Assembly (NCBI RefSeq): GCF_000428825.1
Contig: NZ_AUAR01000003.1
Coordinates: 62,001 to 126,000 of the forward strand
DNA: 64,000 nucleotides
Reading direction: 5' to 3'
Source: Desulfomicrobium escambiense DSM 10707
GTDB taxonomy: Bacteria; Desulfobacterota; Desulfovibrionia; Desulfovibrionales; Desulfomicrobiaceae
The notes under the pieces are model-generated. The model was not told the origin of the DNA, did not search any database, and saw only the letters and a program-made list of their open reading frames with translations. A program made the translations under genes and the position numbers. Below, one piece after another: positions 26,453 to 37,297 of the stretch (within the stretch, counting starts at the first letter, position 1; each line of letters opens with the position of its first letter).

Positions 26453-27682
26453 TCAACTGATGTCGGCGAACCACTTCTTCATGCGCGCCAGAATGGAGTG
26501 GAAGATGTTCTTGTCGCGGATGCGGATCTTGTTGTCCCGCCCGTGCTTCTCCGCGCCGTAGAGCAGGAGTCCCACCGCCGTCGCGTACATGGGACTGTCC
26601 ACCACGTCCTTGAGCCCGCCGACTCCGGCAGGCGAGCCCGTTCTGGTCGGCAGGTTGAAGACCTGCTCCGCCAGTTCCTGTATCCCTTCGATGCGCGACG
26701 CGCCGCCCGTCAGGACAACGCCCGCGCCGATGAGCTTCTTGTACCCGGACCGGATCAGCTCCTGGTCCACCAGCGCCAGGAGCTCCTCCATGCGCGGCTC
26801 GCAGATCTCGGCCAGGACCTGCCTGGTGAGTTTGCGCGGCTCGCGCCCTCCGACGCTGGGTACTTCGATGATCTCGTCCTTCCTGACCAGCTCGGCCAGG
26901 GCGCACCCGTACTTGATCTTGATCTTTTCCGCCGCCTGGGTCGGCGTGCGCAGACCGAAGGCGATGTCGTTGGTCAGGTTGGTCCCGCCCAAGGCGATGA
27001 CCCCCGTGTGCTTGATTGAATTGCCGTGAAAGATGGCGATGTCCGACGTGCCGCCGCCGATGTCGACCAGGGCCACGCCGATCTCGCGCTCCTCGTCCGT
27101 CAGCACGGCCTTGGAGGAAGCGAAGGCCTCCAGCACGATGTCTTCGACGTCGAGACCCGACTTGTGGCAGGACTTGACGATGTTCTGGGCGCTGGTCACC
27201 GCACCGGTCACGATGTGCACCTTCACCTCCAGGCGCACTCCGGCCATGCCCAGAGGATCGGCGATGCCCGACTGGTCGTCGACGATGTACTCCTGGGGCA
27301 GGATGTGGATGACCTCGCGGTCCAGGGGGATGGCCACGGCCTTGGCCGCGTCGATGACGCGCTCGATGTCGCGCGCCGTGACCTCGCCGCCCTTGACCGC
27401 GATGACGCCGTGGCTGTTGAAGCCCTTGATGTGGCTGCCGGCGATGCCGGCGTACACGGCCCTGATCTCGCAACCGGCCATGAGCTCGGCTTCTTCGAGG
27501 GCCTTCTTGATGGACTGCACGGTCTGCTCGATGTTGACCACCACGCCCTTGCGCAGGCCCGTGGACGGGCTGGTGCCGATGCCGATGATGTCCACCACCC
27601 CGTCGGTGCCCACTTCGCCCACGACGGTGCATATCTTGGTCGTTCCGATGTCCAGACCGACGATCAATTCAGACTTGCCCAT
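26453..27682 (-). CDS. ftsA: cell division protein FtsA
   Basis: A 409-residue actin-like ATPase that tethers FtsZ to the membrane. It has the phosphate-1 loop [15 protein letters not shown], phosphate-2 [15 protein letters not shown], the adenosine motif [14 protein letters not shown], and a C-terminal amphipathic membrane-targeting helix [16 protein letters not shown]. The start at 27682 gives the conserved [14 protein letters not shown] opening and is preferred to the longer frame from 27715. Confidence 0.97.
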   Translation of the reverse strand: MGKSELIVGLDIGTTKICTVVGEVGTDGVVDIIGIGTSPSTGLRKGVVVNIEQTVQSIKKALEEAELMAGCEIRAVYAGIAGSHIKGFNSHGVIAVKGGEVTARDIERVIDAAKAVAIPLDREVIHILPQEYIVDDQSGIADPLGMAGVRLEVKVHIVTGAVTSAQNIVKSCHKSGLDVEDIVLEAFASSKAVLTDEEREIGVALVDIGGGTSDIAIFHGNSIKHTGVIALGGTNLTNDIAFGLRTPTQAAEKIKIKYGCALAELVRKDEIIEVPSVGGREPRKLTRQVLAEICEPRMEELLALVDQELIRSGYKKLIGAGVVLTGGASRIEGIQELAEQVFNLPTRTGSPAGVGGLKDVVDSPMYATAVGLLLYGAEKHGRDNKIRIRDKNIFHSILARMKKWFADIS

Positions 27683-27721
27683 ACTTTCCCTCGTCTCCCG
27701 GCGCAGGGCCGGCATGAAATC

Positions 27722-28567
27722 CTAGAGTGTTTGATCCGCGTTCAACCTGACCCAGGCCCGTTCCGGCGTGACGAACATCAGGGCCGCGCGGCCGAGCTCG
27801 CCCCGACCGTCCAGGTCGGTCCACAGTTTTCCCAGGCACGCCAGGGTGGCGCGCAGATCCGTCCCATCCAACTGTACGAGAACCCTCGGTCTTTCCAGAA
27901 AAATGCTGAACTGTTCGTCGCTGTCCTGACGAAGCCAGGCGATCTGGCTCATGCCGAAGGGCAGCGCGTTCCGCGAAACTTCCTCCACCAGCCGGCGCAC
28001 GCCCGGCCCCACCGGGACGCCTTCCTCCTTCTCCAGAAGGGGCAGGGAGATGAACTTCTCCACGCCCACGGCCACGAAGGGCTGCCCGCTCGCGTCGGCG
28101 TAATAGAGCTGCTCGTCGCGGCGGACCAGGAAGGCCGGTTCGTGCTCCCTGATCTCGATGGTCAGGCCGTCGGGCAGGATCCGCGTCACGGACACGCTCT
28201 CCACCCACTCGCTGGCTGCAATGCGGCGCTGCACCTCGGCGATGTTGATGCCGAGCACGTTCTGTCCAGCGCTTACGCCGCCCAGGGCGGCGATTTCATC
28301 GGAACTCAGACGCCGGCCGCCCTCGATGTGCAGGTTGGCAAGGGCAAAGAACTCATGGGCCGTGACCCAGCGGTAGGACAGCAGGATGGCGAAGCTGACC
28401 GCCAGGACAAGGGAAATGCCCAGCGACCACTGAATCAGCGCGAACACGGTGCGTCCCAGGCCCAGGAATACGCCGCCGACCACCGCGCCCGTCTGCACGG
28501 GTTTGCGACGCTCGGTCCTGCGGTGTACGTTCCTGCGTACTTTCTTGCCCAGTACGGCCGTGCTCAT
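27722..28567 (-). CDS. ftsQ: cell division protein FtsQ/DivIB
   Basis: A 281-residue bitopic division protein. A basic cytoplasmic N-terminus (KKVRRNVHRRTERRKPV) and one transmembrane helix (WSLGISLVLAVSFAILLSY) precede a POTRA domain (FALANLHIEGGRRLSSDEIA, GVSAGQNVLGINIAEVQRRI). The FtsQ domain follows (WVESVSVTRILPDGLTIEIR EHEP), with the usual R-x-x-P-x-x-L-x-I pattern. It scaffolds FtsB/FtsL at the septum. The ATG at 28567 lies 4 nt after the murC stop; an in-frame TTG at 28588 is less likely. Confidence 0.93.
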   Translation of the reverse strand: MSTAVLGKKVRRNVHRRTERRKPVQTGAVVGGVFLGLGRTVFALIQWSLGISLVLAVSFAILLSYRWVTAHEFFALANLHIEGGRRLSSDEIAALGGVSAGQNVLGINIAEVQRRIAASEWVESVSVTRILPDGLTIEIREHEPAFLVRRDEQLYYADASGQPFVAVGVEKFISLPLLEKEEGVPVGPGVRRLVEEVSRNALPFGMSQIAWLRQDSDEQFSIFLERPRVLVQLDGTDLRATLACLGKLWTDLDGRGELGRAALMFVTPERAWVRLNADQTL

Positions 28568-28571
28568 GTCC

Positions 28572-29939
28572 TTATGCCTTGTCCTCAAGATAGTTCTGCC
28601 CCACGGTCCAGATGCTGCCTGCGCCCAACGTCAGAAAAAGGTCGCCCTCGCGCAAAATCCCGCCAAGGGCGGCCTGCATGCTCGCGAAGTCCTCGAAAAA
28701 CTGCACCGGCGTGGAGGTCACCTGCCTGATGGCCTGCGCCAGGCTCTGGCCGCTGACCCCGGGGATGGGCGATTCGCTGGCCGGGTAGATCTCCGTCAGC
28801 AGCAGCTGGTCCACGCCTTCAAACACCTTGGAGAACTCGCCGAACAGGGCCTTGGTCCGGGTGAAGCGGTGGGGCTGGAAGGCCACCACGAGCCGCTTGT
28901 GCGGATAGCACAGCCGCGCCGTCTCCAGGGTGGCGGCGATCTCCGTGGGGTGGTGCCCGTAGTCGTCGACCACGAGTACGCCGCCGCGCTCGCCCTTGTG
29001 CTCGAAGCGCCGCCCGACACCGCCGAAGGCGCCAAGGCCCCGGATGATGTCTTTTTTGGGCACTCCCGCCTCCATGGCCACCCCGATGGCGGCCAGGGCG
29101 TTCAGCACGTTGTGCCGCCCGGGGTGGGTCAGGGAGACCTCGCCCCAGAGGTCACCTCGATTGTAGACCCTGAAGCGCGACCCCGCCTCGCAGGTGATGA
29201 TCTCGGCCCGCAGAGCGTTGCCCTCCTCGAACCCGTAGGTCAGCACCGGCCGGCGCACGCGCGGCAGGACGGACTGCACGCCCGGGTCGTCGCCGCAGAC
29301 CACGTTCAGCCCGTAGAAGGGGACGCTGTTCATGAAGTCGACGAAGCTGTCGCGTATCTCATCGAGATCCTTGTAGTAGTCGAGATGGTCCGCATCGATG
29401 TTGGTGACGATGGACATGCGCGGCAGCAGGCACAGGAAGGACCCGTCGGATTCGTCGGCCTCGGCGATGAGGTAGCGGCCCTGGCCGAGCATGGCGTTGG
29501 TGCCGTAGGCGTTGAGGCGGCCGCCGATGATGACCGTGGGGTCAAGGCCGGCCTCCATGAAGATGGTGGCCAGAAGCGACGTGGTCGTGGTCTTGCCGTG
29601 TGTGCCGGCCACGGCCACGCCTGTCTTGAGGCGCATGAGCTCGGCCAGCATCTCGGCCCGCGGGATGATGGGCACGCCTTTGGACCGGGCCTCGACCAGT
29701 TCGGGGTTGTCGTCGCGCACCGCCGTGGAGCGGACCACGACCTGCGCGTCGCGCACGTTCTCACGGGCGTGGCCGGCGTGCACCGTCGCGCCTAGGGATT
29801 CGAGCCGCTGGGCCGCCGGACCCTTGACCAGGTCGGAGCCCGAAACCTCGTAACCCAGGGTCAGGAGCACCTCGGCGATGCCACACATGCCCGCGCCGCC
29901 GATCCCCACCATATGTATTCTCTTGATCTTCGATTTCAT
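28572..29939 (-). CDS. murC: UDP-N-acetylmuramate--L-alanine ligase MurC
   Basis: A 455-residue ATP-dependent ligase that adds L-Ala to UDP-MurNAc, the first peptide step of peptidoglycan synthesis. It has the N-terminal UDP-binding motif [19 protein letters not shown], the Mur P-loop [32 protein letters not shown] and the C-terminal [14 protein letters not shown]. It is immediately downstream of murG (2-bp gap). Unlike in many dcw clusters, no murB follows it. Confidence 0.97.
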   Translation of the reverse strand: MKSKIKRIHMVGIGGAGMCGIAEVLLTLGYEVSGSDLVKGPAAQRLESLGATVHAGHARENVRDAQVVVRSTAVRDDNPELVEARSKGVPIIPRAEMLAELMRLKTGVAVAGTHGKTTTTSLLATIFMEAGLDPTVIIGGRLNAYGTNAMLGQGRYLIAEADESDGSFLCLLPRMSIVTNIDADHLDYYKDLDEIRDSFVDFMNSVPFYGLNVVCGDDPGVQSVLPRVRRPVLTYGFEEGNALRAEIITCEAGSRFRVYNRGDLWGEVSLTHPGRHNVLNALAAIGVAMEAGVPKKDIIRGLGAFGGVGRRFEHKGERGGVLVVDDYGHHPTEIAATLETARLCYPHKRLVVAFQPHRFTRTKALFGEFSKVFEGVDQLLLTEIYPASESPIPGVSGQSLAQAIRQVTSTPVQFFEDFASMQAALGGILREGDLFLTLGAGSIWTVGQNYLEDKA

Positions 29940-29941
29940 GC

Positions 29942-31027
29942 TCACCTGTGTCCGCCTCTCTGCCCGGCAAGTTCCAGGAGCTGCTTCACCACTCGCTCGC
30001 CGGCGTCGGGGATGCCCATGTCGCGCGCGGCCCGGGCCATTCTGGCCAGGGTTTCGGGCATCTGGAAGAGATCGCCCACCGCCGCGGAAAGATTCAGTTC
30101 GTCCAGCTGCCGCTGCTGAAAGACCAGGGCCGCGCCCGCCTTCTCCAGCGACCTGGCGTTGTTGAGCTGATGGTCGTGGGTGGCGTAGGGGAACGGCACC
30201 AGGATGCTCGGTTTGCCCGCGGCCGTCAGCTCGGCGATGGTCGTGGCCCCGGCCCGGCAGATGACGAGGTCGGCGAACCGGTAGGCCTCGTGCATGTCGG
30301 AGATGAAGGGCTCCACCCGCGCCTGCGGGTACTTCTGCGCGTAGGCCGCCTTCACGGTCTCGAATTCGTCCTTGCCGGTCTGGTGCCAGATGCCCAGTCC
30401 CAGGTTCTTCAGCCCGTCGAGCTCCCGCAGCATGAAGCTGTTCAGGGCCGATGCGCCCTGGCTCCCGCCGACGACCAGGATGTTGCGGCCGAGCACCCGC
30501 GGTTCGTCCCGCAGACGGCGGATCTCCGCACGCACGGGGTTGCCCGTCAGCACGGCCGGGGGCGTCGAAAAAGCGGGGGCGTCCATGTCCTTGAAGCTGA
30601 CCAGGACGCGACCCACCCTCTTGGCCAGCACCCGGTTGGTCACGCCCGGCACGCTGTTCTGCTCGTGGATGGCCGCGGGGATGCCCATGAGGGAGGCGGC
30701 CAGCGTGCAGGAGAAACCGGCGTACCCGCCAAGCCCCAGCACGACGTCGGGCCGGAAGGACCGCAGAAGCTTCCAGGAACGCAGCAGGCTGCGGCCCAGC
30801 CACCAGGCCGTGGACACGCTCTTCAGGCCCCTACCCACGACGCCTTGGGCCGGCAGGGCCACGAACTCGATGCCCGCCCTGCGCACCCACTGTCCCTCGG
30901 GACCCTTGGTGCCGCCGACGAACAGCACTTCGCAGCCCGGGACCATCTCGCGCACGGTTTCGGCCACGGCCAGGGCCGGAAAGATGTGGCCGCCCGTGCC
31001 GCCGGTTGTCAGGATGAGCCGCTTCAT
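29942..31027 (-). CDS. murG: MurG N-acetylglucosaminyltransferase
   Basis: A 361-residue GT-B glycosyltransferase that converts lipid I to lipid II on the cytoplasmic face. It has the glycine-rich loop 1 [18 protein letters not shown], loop 2 [27 protein letters not shown], the G-loop [12 protein letters not shown], and the UDP-GlcNAc site [24 protein letters not shown]. It overlaps ftsW by 4 bp, so the flippase/polymerase-type and lipid II synthase genes are coupled. Confidence 0.97.
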   Translation of the reverse strand: MKRLILTTGGTGGHIFPALAVAETVREMVPGCEVLFVGGTKGPEGQWVRRAGIEFVALPAQGVVGRGLKSVSTAWWLGRSLLRSWKLLRSFRPDVVLGLGGYAGFSCTLAASLMGIPAAIHEQNSVPGVTNRVLAKRVGRVLVSFKDMDAPAFSTPPAVLTGNPVRAEIRRLRDEPRVLGRNILVVGGSQGASALNSFMLRELDGLKNLGLGIWHQTGKDEFETVKAAYAQKYPQARVEPFISDMHEAYRFADLVICRAGATTIAELTAAGKPSILVPFPYATHDHQLNNARSLEKAGAALVFQQRQLDELNLSAAVGDLFQMPETLARMARAARDMGIPDAGERVVKQLLELAGQRGGHR

Positions 31028-32145
31028 GCCTTCACCTTTCGCGACAGGTTGAGCAGCACGCCCGCGCAGAAGAAACCCGCGACCAGGTGACTGCCGCCGT
31101 AGCTGACGAAAGGCATGGGCACGCCCTTGGGCGGAATGGCGCCCATGACCACGCCCATGTTCAGGATGCTGCCGATGACCAGGATCGCGCCCATGCCGAA
31201 GGCCGTGATGCGGTCGTGCATGGACTCCTGCCGGATGCTGATCAGGATCGCCCGCCACAGGATCACCCCGACGAGGATGATGACCAGGGAGATGCCCACG
31301 AAGCCCAGTTCCTCTCCGATGACCGACATGATGAAATCGTTGTGCGCCTCGGGCAGGAAGAAGAGCTTCTGCTTGCCTTCGCCCAGACCCTGGCCAAGCC
31401 AGCCGCCCGAACCCAGGCCGTAGAGGGACTGCACGAGCTGGTAGCCGGAGTTCTGCGCGTCCTTGAACGGGTCGAGGAATGAGAAGACGCGCCGGAAGCG
31501 GTACGGAGAGTTGACCACCAGCAGCGCGGCCGACACGAGCCCGAGCATACCGGCCGAGGCCAGGAAGATGATCCGCGTTCCGCCCACCAGGCACATCAGG
31601 AAAAGCAGGGCCGACAGGAACACCGCGCCGCCGAAATCAGGCTGCAGGAGGAGCAGGAAGCACAGGCCGCCGGTCATGATGATGGGCGGCAGGAATCCCA
31701 CGCTGAAGGTTTTGACCAGCTCCTGCTTATTGGCGAAGAAATAGGACAGGTAGAAGACGAGCGCGATCTTGGCCGCCTCAAGGGGCTGAATGGAGAACGG
31801 CCCGAGCCTGAGCCACCGGCTTGCGCCGCCCGCCGTGGTCGAGAAGGGCGAGAAGATCGTCAGGATCAGCAGGCCTGCGGCCAACAGCAGCCAGATGTAC
31901 GTGTTGCGGTAGAAGAACGCCATGTTCGAGCGCGCGGCGAAAATCAGCACCGAGAACCCGGCGCTCATGAACAGGACCTGCTTCCAGAACAGGGCGTACT
32001 TGTCGCCATAGACCTTCTCGGCCATGATCCCGCTGGCGCTCAGGACCATGATCAGGCCCAGGGACGCCAGGCTGATGACCGCGCCCAGCAGGACGATGTC
32101 GTAACTCATGAGCTGCTTCGCCGCTTCGCGTTGGGTGATCTTCAT
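31024..32145 (-). CDS. ftsW: septal peptidoglycan glycosyltransferase FtsW
   Basis: A 373-residue SEDS-family membrane protein with about ten transmembrane helices. Typical SEDS segments are [58 protein letters not shown] and [19 protein letters not shown]. The last is the signature ending of FtsW/RodA. It polymerises glycan strands with the class B PBP FtsI, encoded in the same cluster. Confidence 0.96.
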   Translation of the reverse strand: MKITQREAAKQLMSYDIVLLGAVISLASLGLIMVLSASGIMAEKVYGDKYALFWKQVLFMSAGFSVLIFAARSNMAFFYRNTYIWLLLAAGLLILTIFSPFSTTAGGASRWLRLGPFSIQPLEAAKIALVFYLSYFFANKQELVKTFSVGFLPPIIMTGGLCFLLLLQPDFGGAVFLSALLFLMCLVGGTRIIFLASAGMLGLVSAALLVVNSPYRFRRVFSFLDPFKDAQNSGYQLVQSLYGLGSGGWLGQGLGEGKQKLFFLPEAHNDFIMSVIGEELGFVGISLVIILVGVILWRAILISIRQESMHDRITAFGMGAILVIGSILNMGVVMGAIPPKGVPMPFVSYGGSHLVAGFFCAGVLLNLSRKVKA

Positions 32146-33434
32146 GCCGTTCCCTCCACCCATTCGCGCACGGCGCGCTGGAAGGCCTTGCCCCGCTCCT
32201 TGTAGTTGGCGAAGAGGTCGAAGCTGGCCGTGGCCGGGGACAGGAGCACGCACTCGCCCGGCCTTGACTCTGAAGCGGCCCGGAACACCGCCTCTTCCAG
32301 CGTCGGATCCCAATGAATCTCCAACCCGCAGCCGGACCAGGCTTTTTCGAAAATTTCCCGCGACTTCCCGAACAGGTAGATGCCGCGCACGCGCTCGCGG
32401 ATATGCGGCAGCACCGCGCCCAGGTCCCCGCCCTTGAACACCCCTCCGGCCAGCAGGCGCACGGGGCGGTCCTGGCTCTTCAGGGCGGCGATCATGGAAT
32501 CGATGGTCGTGGACTTGGAGTCGTCGACGAACGTGACATCGCGATGCTCGGCCACGGCTTCCAAACGGTGCGGCAGGGACGCGAAGCCCTCGATGCCGTG
32601 GCGCACGTCGTCCTCCCTGAGGCCCAGGTGACGGCAGGCCAGGTATGCGGCCGCCATGTTCTCGCGGTTGTGCTCGCCGGGCAGGCCGGGGCAATCGAAC
32701 CTCCGGCTGGCCACGAAATAGACCCGGTTCGCCTTGGTGAAGGAGCGCCCTTCCAGCTCGTCCTTCATGGACAGAGGCGCCACGGCCAGGTCCCGCGCGT
32801 CCATGTGCCCGAACATGCTGAGCTTGGCGTCGAGGTACTCCTCCATGGTCTCGTGGTAGTCCAGGTGGTTGGCCGAAAAATTGAGCAGCACGGCGACATG
32901 GGGGTGGAAGGATGGGGAGTTCTGGAGCTGGAAGCTCGACACCTCGAGCACCAGGACATCGGCCCGATCCCCACCCATGACATAGTCGCTGAGCGGAGTG
33001 CCGATGTTCCCGCCGACGAAGACGCTGCGGCCGTTTTGTTCCAGAATGCGGCCGATGAGCGTGGTCGTGGTGGTCTTGCCGTTGGTTCCGGTCACGGCGA
33101 CGATGGGCTCGGACACGAACCAGCTGGCCAGTTCCAGTTCAGACACCACCTGCGCGCCCTCGGGCAACAGGGGGGCGACCTTGGTCCGGGGGATGCCGGG
33201 GCTCAGCACGACGAGGGTCGCGCCCTGGAAATCTTCGGGCCTGTGCTGCCCGCCGCGGACTTCGAAACCCTGGTCCGCCGGGACGGAGGCGGCCACGGAC
33301 TCGCTGCGCTCAAGCAGCCGCACCGTGGCGCCGAGGCGGACCAGCAGGCGCGCGGCCGCGATCCCGGACGAACCCGCGCCAAGCACCACTGCCGTGTGCC
33401 CGCGAAGCTGATCGCCGTGAATGAACTCGCGCAT
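32142..33434 (-). CDS. murD: UDP-N-acetylmuramoylalanine--D-glutamate ligase MurD
   Basis: A 430-residue Mur ligase that adds D-Glu to UDP-MurNAc-L-Ala. It has an N-terminal Rossmann segment [29 protein letters not shown], the P-loop [16 protein letters not shown], the LEVSSFQLQ loop, [11 protein letters not shown] and the C-terminal [17 protein letters not shown]. It overlaps ftsW by 4 bp and is 7 bp downstream of mraY. Confidence 0.97.
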   Translation of the reverse strand: MREFIHGDQLRGHTAVVLGAGSSGIAAARLLVRLGATVRLLERSESVAASVPADQGFEVRGGQHRPEDFQGATLVVLSPGIPRTKVAPLLPEGAQVVSELELASWFVSEPIVAVTGTNGKTTTTTLIGRILEQNGRSVFVGGNIGTPLSDYVMGGDRADVLVLEVSSFQLQNSPSFHPHVAVLLNFSANHLDYHETMEEYLDAKLSMFGHMDARDLAVAPLSMKDELEGRSFTKANRVYFVASRRFDCPGLPGEHNRENMAAAYLACRHLGLREDDVRHGIEGFASLPHRLEAVAEHRDVTFVDDSKSTTIDSMIAALKSQDRPVRLLAGGVFKGGDLGAVLPHIRERVRGIYLFGKSREIFEKAWSGCGLEIHWDPTLEEAVFRAASESRPGECVLLSPATASFDLFANYKERGKAFQRAVREWVEGTA

Positions 33435-33441
33435 GACCGTC

Positions 33442-34518
33442 CTACCTCAGCTTGAGCGTTCCCAGAGCCATGACCGCCAGGAGCAGCGACAGGATCCAGA
33501 AACGGATGATGATTTTCGACTCGTGCACACCCTTCTTCTCGAAATGGTGGTGCAAGGGGGCCATGCGGAAAATGCGTTTGCCGCCGCTGACCTTGAAATA
33601 GCCGACCTGCAGGATAACCGACAGGGTCTCGACCACGAACAGACCGCCCACGACGACCAGCAGCAGTTCCTGCTTGCACAGCACGGCGATGAACCCGAGG
33701 GTGCCGCCGATGCTCAGGCTGCCCACGTCGCCCATGAAGACCTGGGCCGGGAACGCGTTGAACCACAGGAACCCGAGGCCCGCCCCGACCATGGCCCCGC
33801 ACAGGACCGCCACCTCGCCCACGCCGGCGATGTAGGCCACCTGCAGGTAGTTGGCCATGTTCACATGCCCGGCCACGTATACGAAGACGGCGAAGCACCC
33901 GGCCGAGACCACGGCGGGTCCGATGGCCAGACCGTCCAGGCCGTCGGTCAGGTTCACGCCGTTGGAGGCGCCGATCATGACGAACACGCCGAAGGGCACG
34001 TAGAACCAGGACAGGTCGGGGTTCACGTTCTTGAAGAACGGCACCATCAGCTTGGCGGAATATTCCGGGAAGGAGACCAGGAGCGTCACCGCGCCGATGC
34101 TGACCACGAGCTGGCCCAGCAGTTTGGCCCGCGCCGAGAGGCCGTCGTTGTGCTTGCGCACGACCTTCAGGTAGTCGTCGGCGAAACCAACGGCCCCGAA
34201 GCCCACGAAGACCAGGATCGTCAGCCAGACGTACTTGTTGGTCAGGTCGCTCCACAGCAGCACGCTCAGCAGCATGCAGAACCCGAAGAGCAGCCCGCCC
34301 ATGGTCGGGGTGCCGCTCTTGGCCTGATGGTCCGGCCCTCCCTCCTTGATGTACTGCCCGAACTTCAGGCGGCGCAGCCAGCGGATGCACAGGGGGCCGA
34401 TGATGATCGACAGGATGAGCGCCGTCAGCATGGCGTAGATGGAGCGGAACGTGATGTAGCGGAACACGTTCAGCATGCTGATCTGGTCGCTCAAGGGGTA
34501 CAGCAGATGGTAGATCAC
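33442..34518 (-). CDS. mraY: phospho-MurNAc-pentapeptide transferase MraY
   Basis: A 358-residue membrane enzyme that makes lipid I from UDP-MurNAc-pentapeptide and undecaprenyl phosphate. It begins with a GTG inside the murF stop (GTGA), giving [20 protein letters not shown] and the family's usual length. It has GTPTMGGLL, the catalytic aspartate pair [39 protein letters not shown] and [12 protein letters not shown], all MraY signatures. Confidence 0.97.
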   Translation of the reverse strand: MIYHLLYPLSDQISMLNVFRYITFRSIYAMLTALILSIIIGPLCIRWLRRLKFGQYIKEGGPDHQAKSGTPTMGGLLFGFCMLLSVLLWSDLTNKYVWLTILVFVGFGAVGFADDYLKVVRKHNDGLSARAKLLGQLVVSIGAVTLLVSFPEYSAKLMVPFFKNVNPDLSWFYVPFGVFVMIGASNGVNLTDGLDGLAIGPAVVSAGCFAVFVYVAGHVNMANYLQVAYIAGVGEVAVLCGAMVGAGLGFLWFNAFPAQVFMGDVGSLSIGGTLGFIAVLCKQELLLVVVGGLFVVETLSVILQVGYFKVSGGKRIFRMAPLHHHFEKKGVHESKIIIRFWILSLLLAVMALGTLKLR

Positions 34519-35873
34519 GCCCAGGCCCTCTCCATGAAAGAATAGTATTGCTCCATCCTGCACCCGCGCGAACCCTTGAAGAGCATCACGCCGCCCTCGC
34601 CGCGCAGAGACGCGACGGCCTGCAGCAGTTCCTCTCCGGAGTTCACGGCCGAAAACACGCCATGATGCTCACCCAGGCCGGACTGCACGTCCGACACGTG
34701 GCGGCCATGAAAAAAACAGTGCGTGGCCGAGGTGGAAGCCACGAGGGCGCCCAGTTCGCGGTGGGCCCTGGCGCTGTCTTCGCCGAGTTCGCGCATCTCG
34801 CCCAGGACCAGGACCAGCCGCTGCCCCTGGGCGATCCGCTCGGCCTCGCGGATGGATTGCGCCATGGAAACGGGGTTGGCGTTGTAGGTGTCATCAATAA
34901 ACAGCCACGCACCCACCCGATTCTGCACGAAACGCTGCGCCACAGGGCTGAAGGCAGCCAGGCCGGCCTCGATGGTCCGCGTCGGGACGCCGAGTTCCAG
35001 AGCCATGGCCGTGACCGCGGCCACGTTCTCGGGCACGTGCACCGTGGCCGAGACGTGCAGGCGGATATCCCGGCCCTTGGCCCGCAGGGCGTAGAGAATG
35101 CCGTCCGGGGTGTTCTCCTGACCGGTGCAGGAATAGTCGGCATCCGCGCCGCAGCCCGAGAATGTGAACTGCCGCAGGGAACGTTTCGCGCACTCCGTGG
35201 CCAGGAGGGGGTAGTCGGCGCTGACGCAGGCGAACCCGCCGGGCCTGACGTGGTCCAGCAGAACGCTTTTCTGTTCGGCCACGCCGTGAAGACTCCCCAG
35301 ACCCTCCAGGTGACACCCGCCGATGTTGATCAAGAGCGCTGCGTCCGGGGCAAGGATGTAGCCGAGTTCATCCATGTCGCCGGGACGGCTGATGCCAAGC
35401 TCCAGAACCCAGAAATCTTCCTCGCCAGACATTTCGAGGATGGACAGGGGCAGGCCGATCTGGTTGTTCAGGTTGCGGAAATTCTTGGACGCCGAGCTGT
35501 GCAGGGACAGGACCTGCGCCAGCATCTCCTTGACCGTGGTCTTGCCGGCCGAACCGCTCACGCCCACGACCCGGGCCGCGGTGCGCTCGCGCCAGCTGCG
35601 GGCGAGGCGCCCAAGGGCCAGTGTCGTGTCCCGCACCAGGAGTACCGGCACGGGCAGTTCCAATGGTGTGCTGGCAACCACGGCGACAGCGCCGTTGTCC
35701 ACGGCCTGGCGGGCGAACTCGTGCCCGTCGAGCTTCTGGCCGACGATGCAGAAAAAGAGGTCGTCCGGCTGCACGGCGCGGCTGTCGATGCTGACCCGCC
35801 GGATCACGCGCTCGTGATCCTGGTCGATGCTCGCGCCCATGGCGGCGGAGATATCCTGCAGGGTCATATTCAT
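34515..35873 (-). CDS. murF: UDP-MurNAc-tripeptide--D-Ala-D-Ala ligase MurF
   Basis: A 452-residue ligase that adds D-Ala-D-Ala to complete the stem pentapeptide. It has the N-terminal substrate domain [34 protein letters not shown], the P-loop [26 protein letters not shown], and [20 protein letters not shown]. Its ATG overlaps the murE stop by 4 bp. A ddl gene to make D-Ala-D-Ala is not in the cluster. Confidence 0.96.
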   Translation of the reverse strand: MNMTLQDISAAMGASIDQDHERVIRRVSIDSRAVQPDDLFFCIVGQKLDGHEFARQAVDNGAVAVVASTPLELPVPVLLVRDTTLALGRLARSWRERTAARVVGVSGSAGKTTVKEMLAQVLSLHSSASKNFRNLNNQIGLPLSILEMSGEEDFWVLELGISRPGDMDELGYILAPDAALLINIGGCHLEGLGSLHGVAEQKSVLLDHVRPGGFACVSADYPLLATECAKRSLRQFTFSGCGADADYSCTGQENTPDGILYALRAKGRDIRLHVSATVHVPENVAAVTAMALELGVPTRTIEAGLAAFSPVAQRFVQNRVGAWLFIDDTYNANPVSMAQSIREAERIAQGQRLVLVLGEMRELGEDSARAHRELGALVASTSATHCFFHGRHVSDVQSGLGEHHGVFSAVNSGEELLQAVASLRGEGGVMLFKGSRGCRMEQYYSFMERAWA

Positions 35874-37288
35874 GCCAGGTGCTCCAGAACTGCTTCGAAA
35901 TCCGAAAAATGCCGCTTCTCCGTGCCCACGATCTGATAGTCCTCGTGACCCTTGCCGGCGATGAGCAGCGCGTCGCCGGGCCGCATGGTGTCGATGGCCA
36001 GCCCGATGGCCTTGCGGCGGTCGGCCTCGCGCAGGACCTGTCCGGCGCCGTTCAGCCCCGGTTCGATCTGGTCGAGAATGGACTCCGGGTCTTCGGTCCT
36101 CGGGTTGTCCGAGGTCACGACCACCACGTCGGCGTGACACGCCACGGCCCGGCCCATGAGAGGACGCTTGGTGGCGTCGCGGTCCCCGCCGCAGCCGAAG
36201 ACCGTGATGAGACGAGCGAAGCCCATGGCCTTCAGGGCCACGGACACCTTTTCCAGCGCGTCGGGCGTGTGGGCGTAATCGACGAAAATATCGAGGCCGC
36301 GATCGTTGGGCACCCGCTCCAGCCGCCCGGGAGCGCCGACGGCGTGAGCCAGGCATTGCAGCGCTTCGACGTCCAATCCCAGCAGGAGCCCTGCACCCAT
36401 GGCCGAGAGCAGGTTGTAGGCGTTGTGCCGGCCGACTAGGGGAGTCTTCAGCTCGAACCCCGCATCGCCGTGGCTCACGGCCAGCTGCATGCCCCACGAG
36501 CCGAAAGACCTGATCTCGGCCCGCAGCTGCGCGTCAGCGGCCTCGATGCCGAACCCGAGCAGGTCGGGACGCGCAGCCTTGAGGCGTCGGCCGTACTCGT
36601 CGTCCATGTTGACCAGCCCCGTGGCGCAGCGTTCCTCGCCCAGGAACAGGCGGGCCTTGGCCTCGAAATACCGCTCCATGTCGCCGTGGTAGTCCAGATG
36701 GTCCTGGGTCAGGTTGGTGAAAATGCCGACTTCCACGGGCAAACCCGCCAGGCGCTGCTGATCCAGAGCATGGGAGGACACCTCCATGACCAGGCACTCG
36801 ACGCCGTCGCGCGTCATGCGGCCGACCAGTTCGTGCAGGTTCAGACAGTCCGGGGTGGTCATGGACGCCGCAATGTCCGTGCCCGGCCAGGAACAGCGCA
36901 CCGTGCCGATGAGGCCTGCGGGGATGTTGTTTTCCCCCAGCAGGTGATGCACCAGATGGGCTGTAGTCGTCTTGCCGTTGGTGCCGGTCACGCCGATGAC
37001 CCGCGGCAGGCGGTCTTCCGTACCGAAAGCCGCGCGCGCCAGCAGGCCGAGGGCCTTGGCCGGGTCGGCCACAGGCACAAAGGCCACGCCCTCGCGCGGC
37101 GCCACTGCGGCGGCCGGGCCGTGCACCACGACGCGCGCGCCGCGGGCCACGGCGTCGTCGATGAAGCGCGCGCCGTCAACCTTCGTGCCGGAAAGCGCGA
37201 CAAAGACGTCGCCGGCCTGCACCCTGGCCGAGTGGGTGCGCAGGCCGGTTCCGTTTCTGAGCTTGTCCAGCACGTCTTCAAAATTCAT
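35870..37288 (-). CDS. murE: UDP-MurNAc-L-Ala-D-Glu--meso-diaminopimelate ligase MurE
   Basis: A 472-residue Mur ligase for the third stem-peptide residue. It has THSARVQAGDVFVALSG, the P-loop [17 protein letters not shown], a TTPD motif in the UDP-MurNAc site, MEVSSHALDQQRLAG and VDYAHTPDALEKV. The DNPRTEDPE motif near residue 400 is characteristic of enzymes specific for meso-diaminopimelate, consistent with a Gram-negative wall. It is 9 bp downstream of ftsI. Confidence 0.97.
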   Translation of the reverse strand: MNFEDVLDKLRNGTGLRTHSARVQAGDVFVALSGTKVDGARFIDDAVARGARVVVHGPAAAVAPREGVAFVPVADPAKALGLLARAAFGTEDRLPRVIGVTGTNGKTTTAHLVHHLLGENNIPAGLIGTVRCSWPGTDIAASMTTPDCLNLHELVGRMTRDGVECLVMEVSSHALDQQRLAGLPVEVGIFTNLTQDHLDYHGDMERYFEAKARLFLGEERCATGLVNMDDEYGRRLKAARPDLLGFGIEAADAQLRAEIRSFGSWGMQLAVSHGDAGFELKTPLVGRHNAYNLLSAMGAGLLLGLDVEALQCLAHAVGAPGRLERVPNDRGLDIFVDYAHTPDALEKVSVALKAMGFARLITVFGCGGDRDATKRPLMGRAVACHADVVVVTSDNPRTEDPESILDQIEPGLNGAGQVLREADRRKAIGLAIDTMRPGDALLIAGKGHEDYQIVGTEKRHFSDFEAVLEHLA

Positions 37289-37297
37289 GTCGATGTC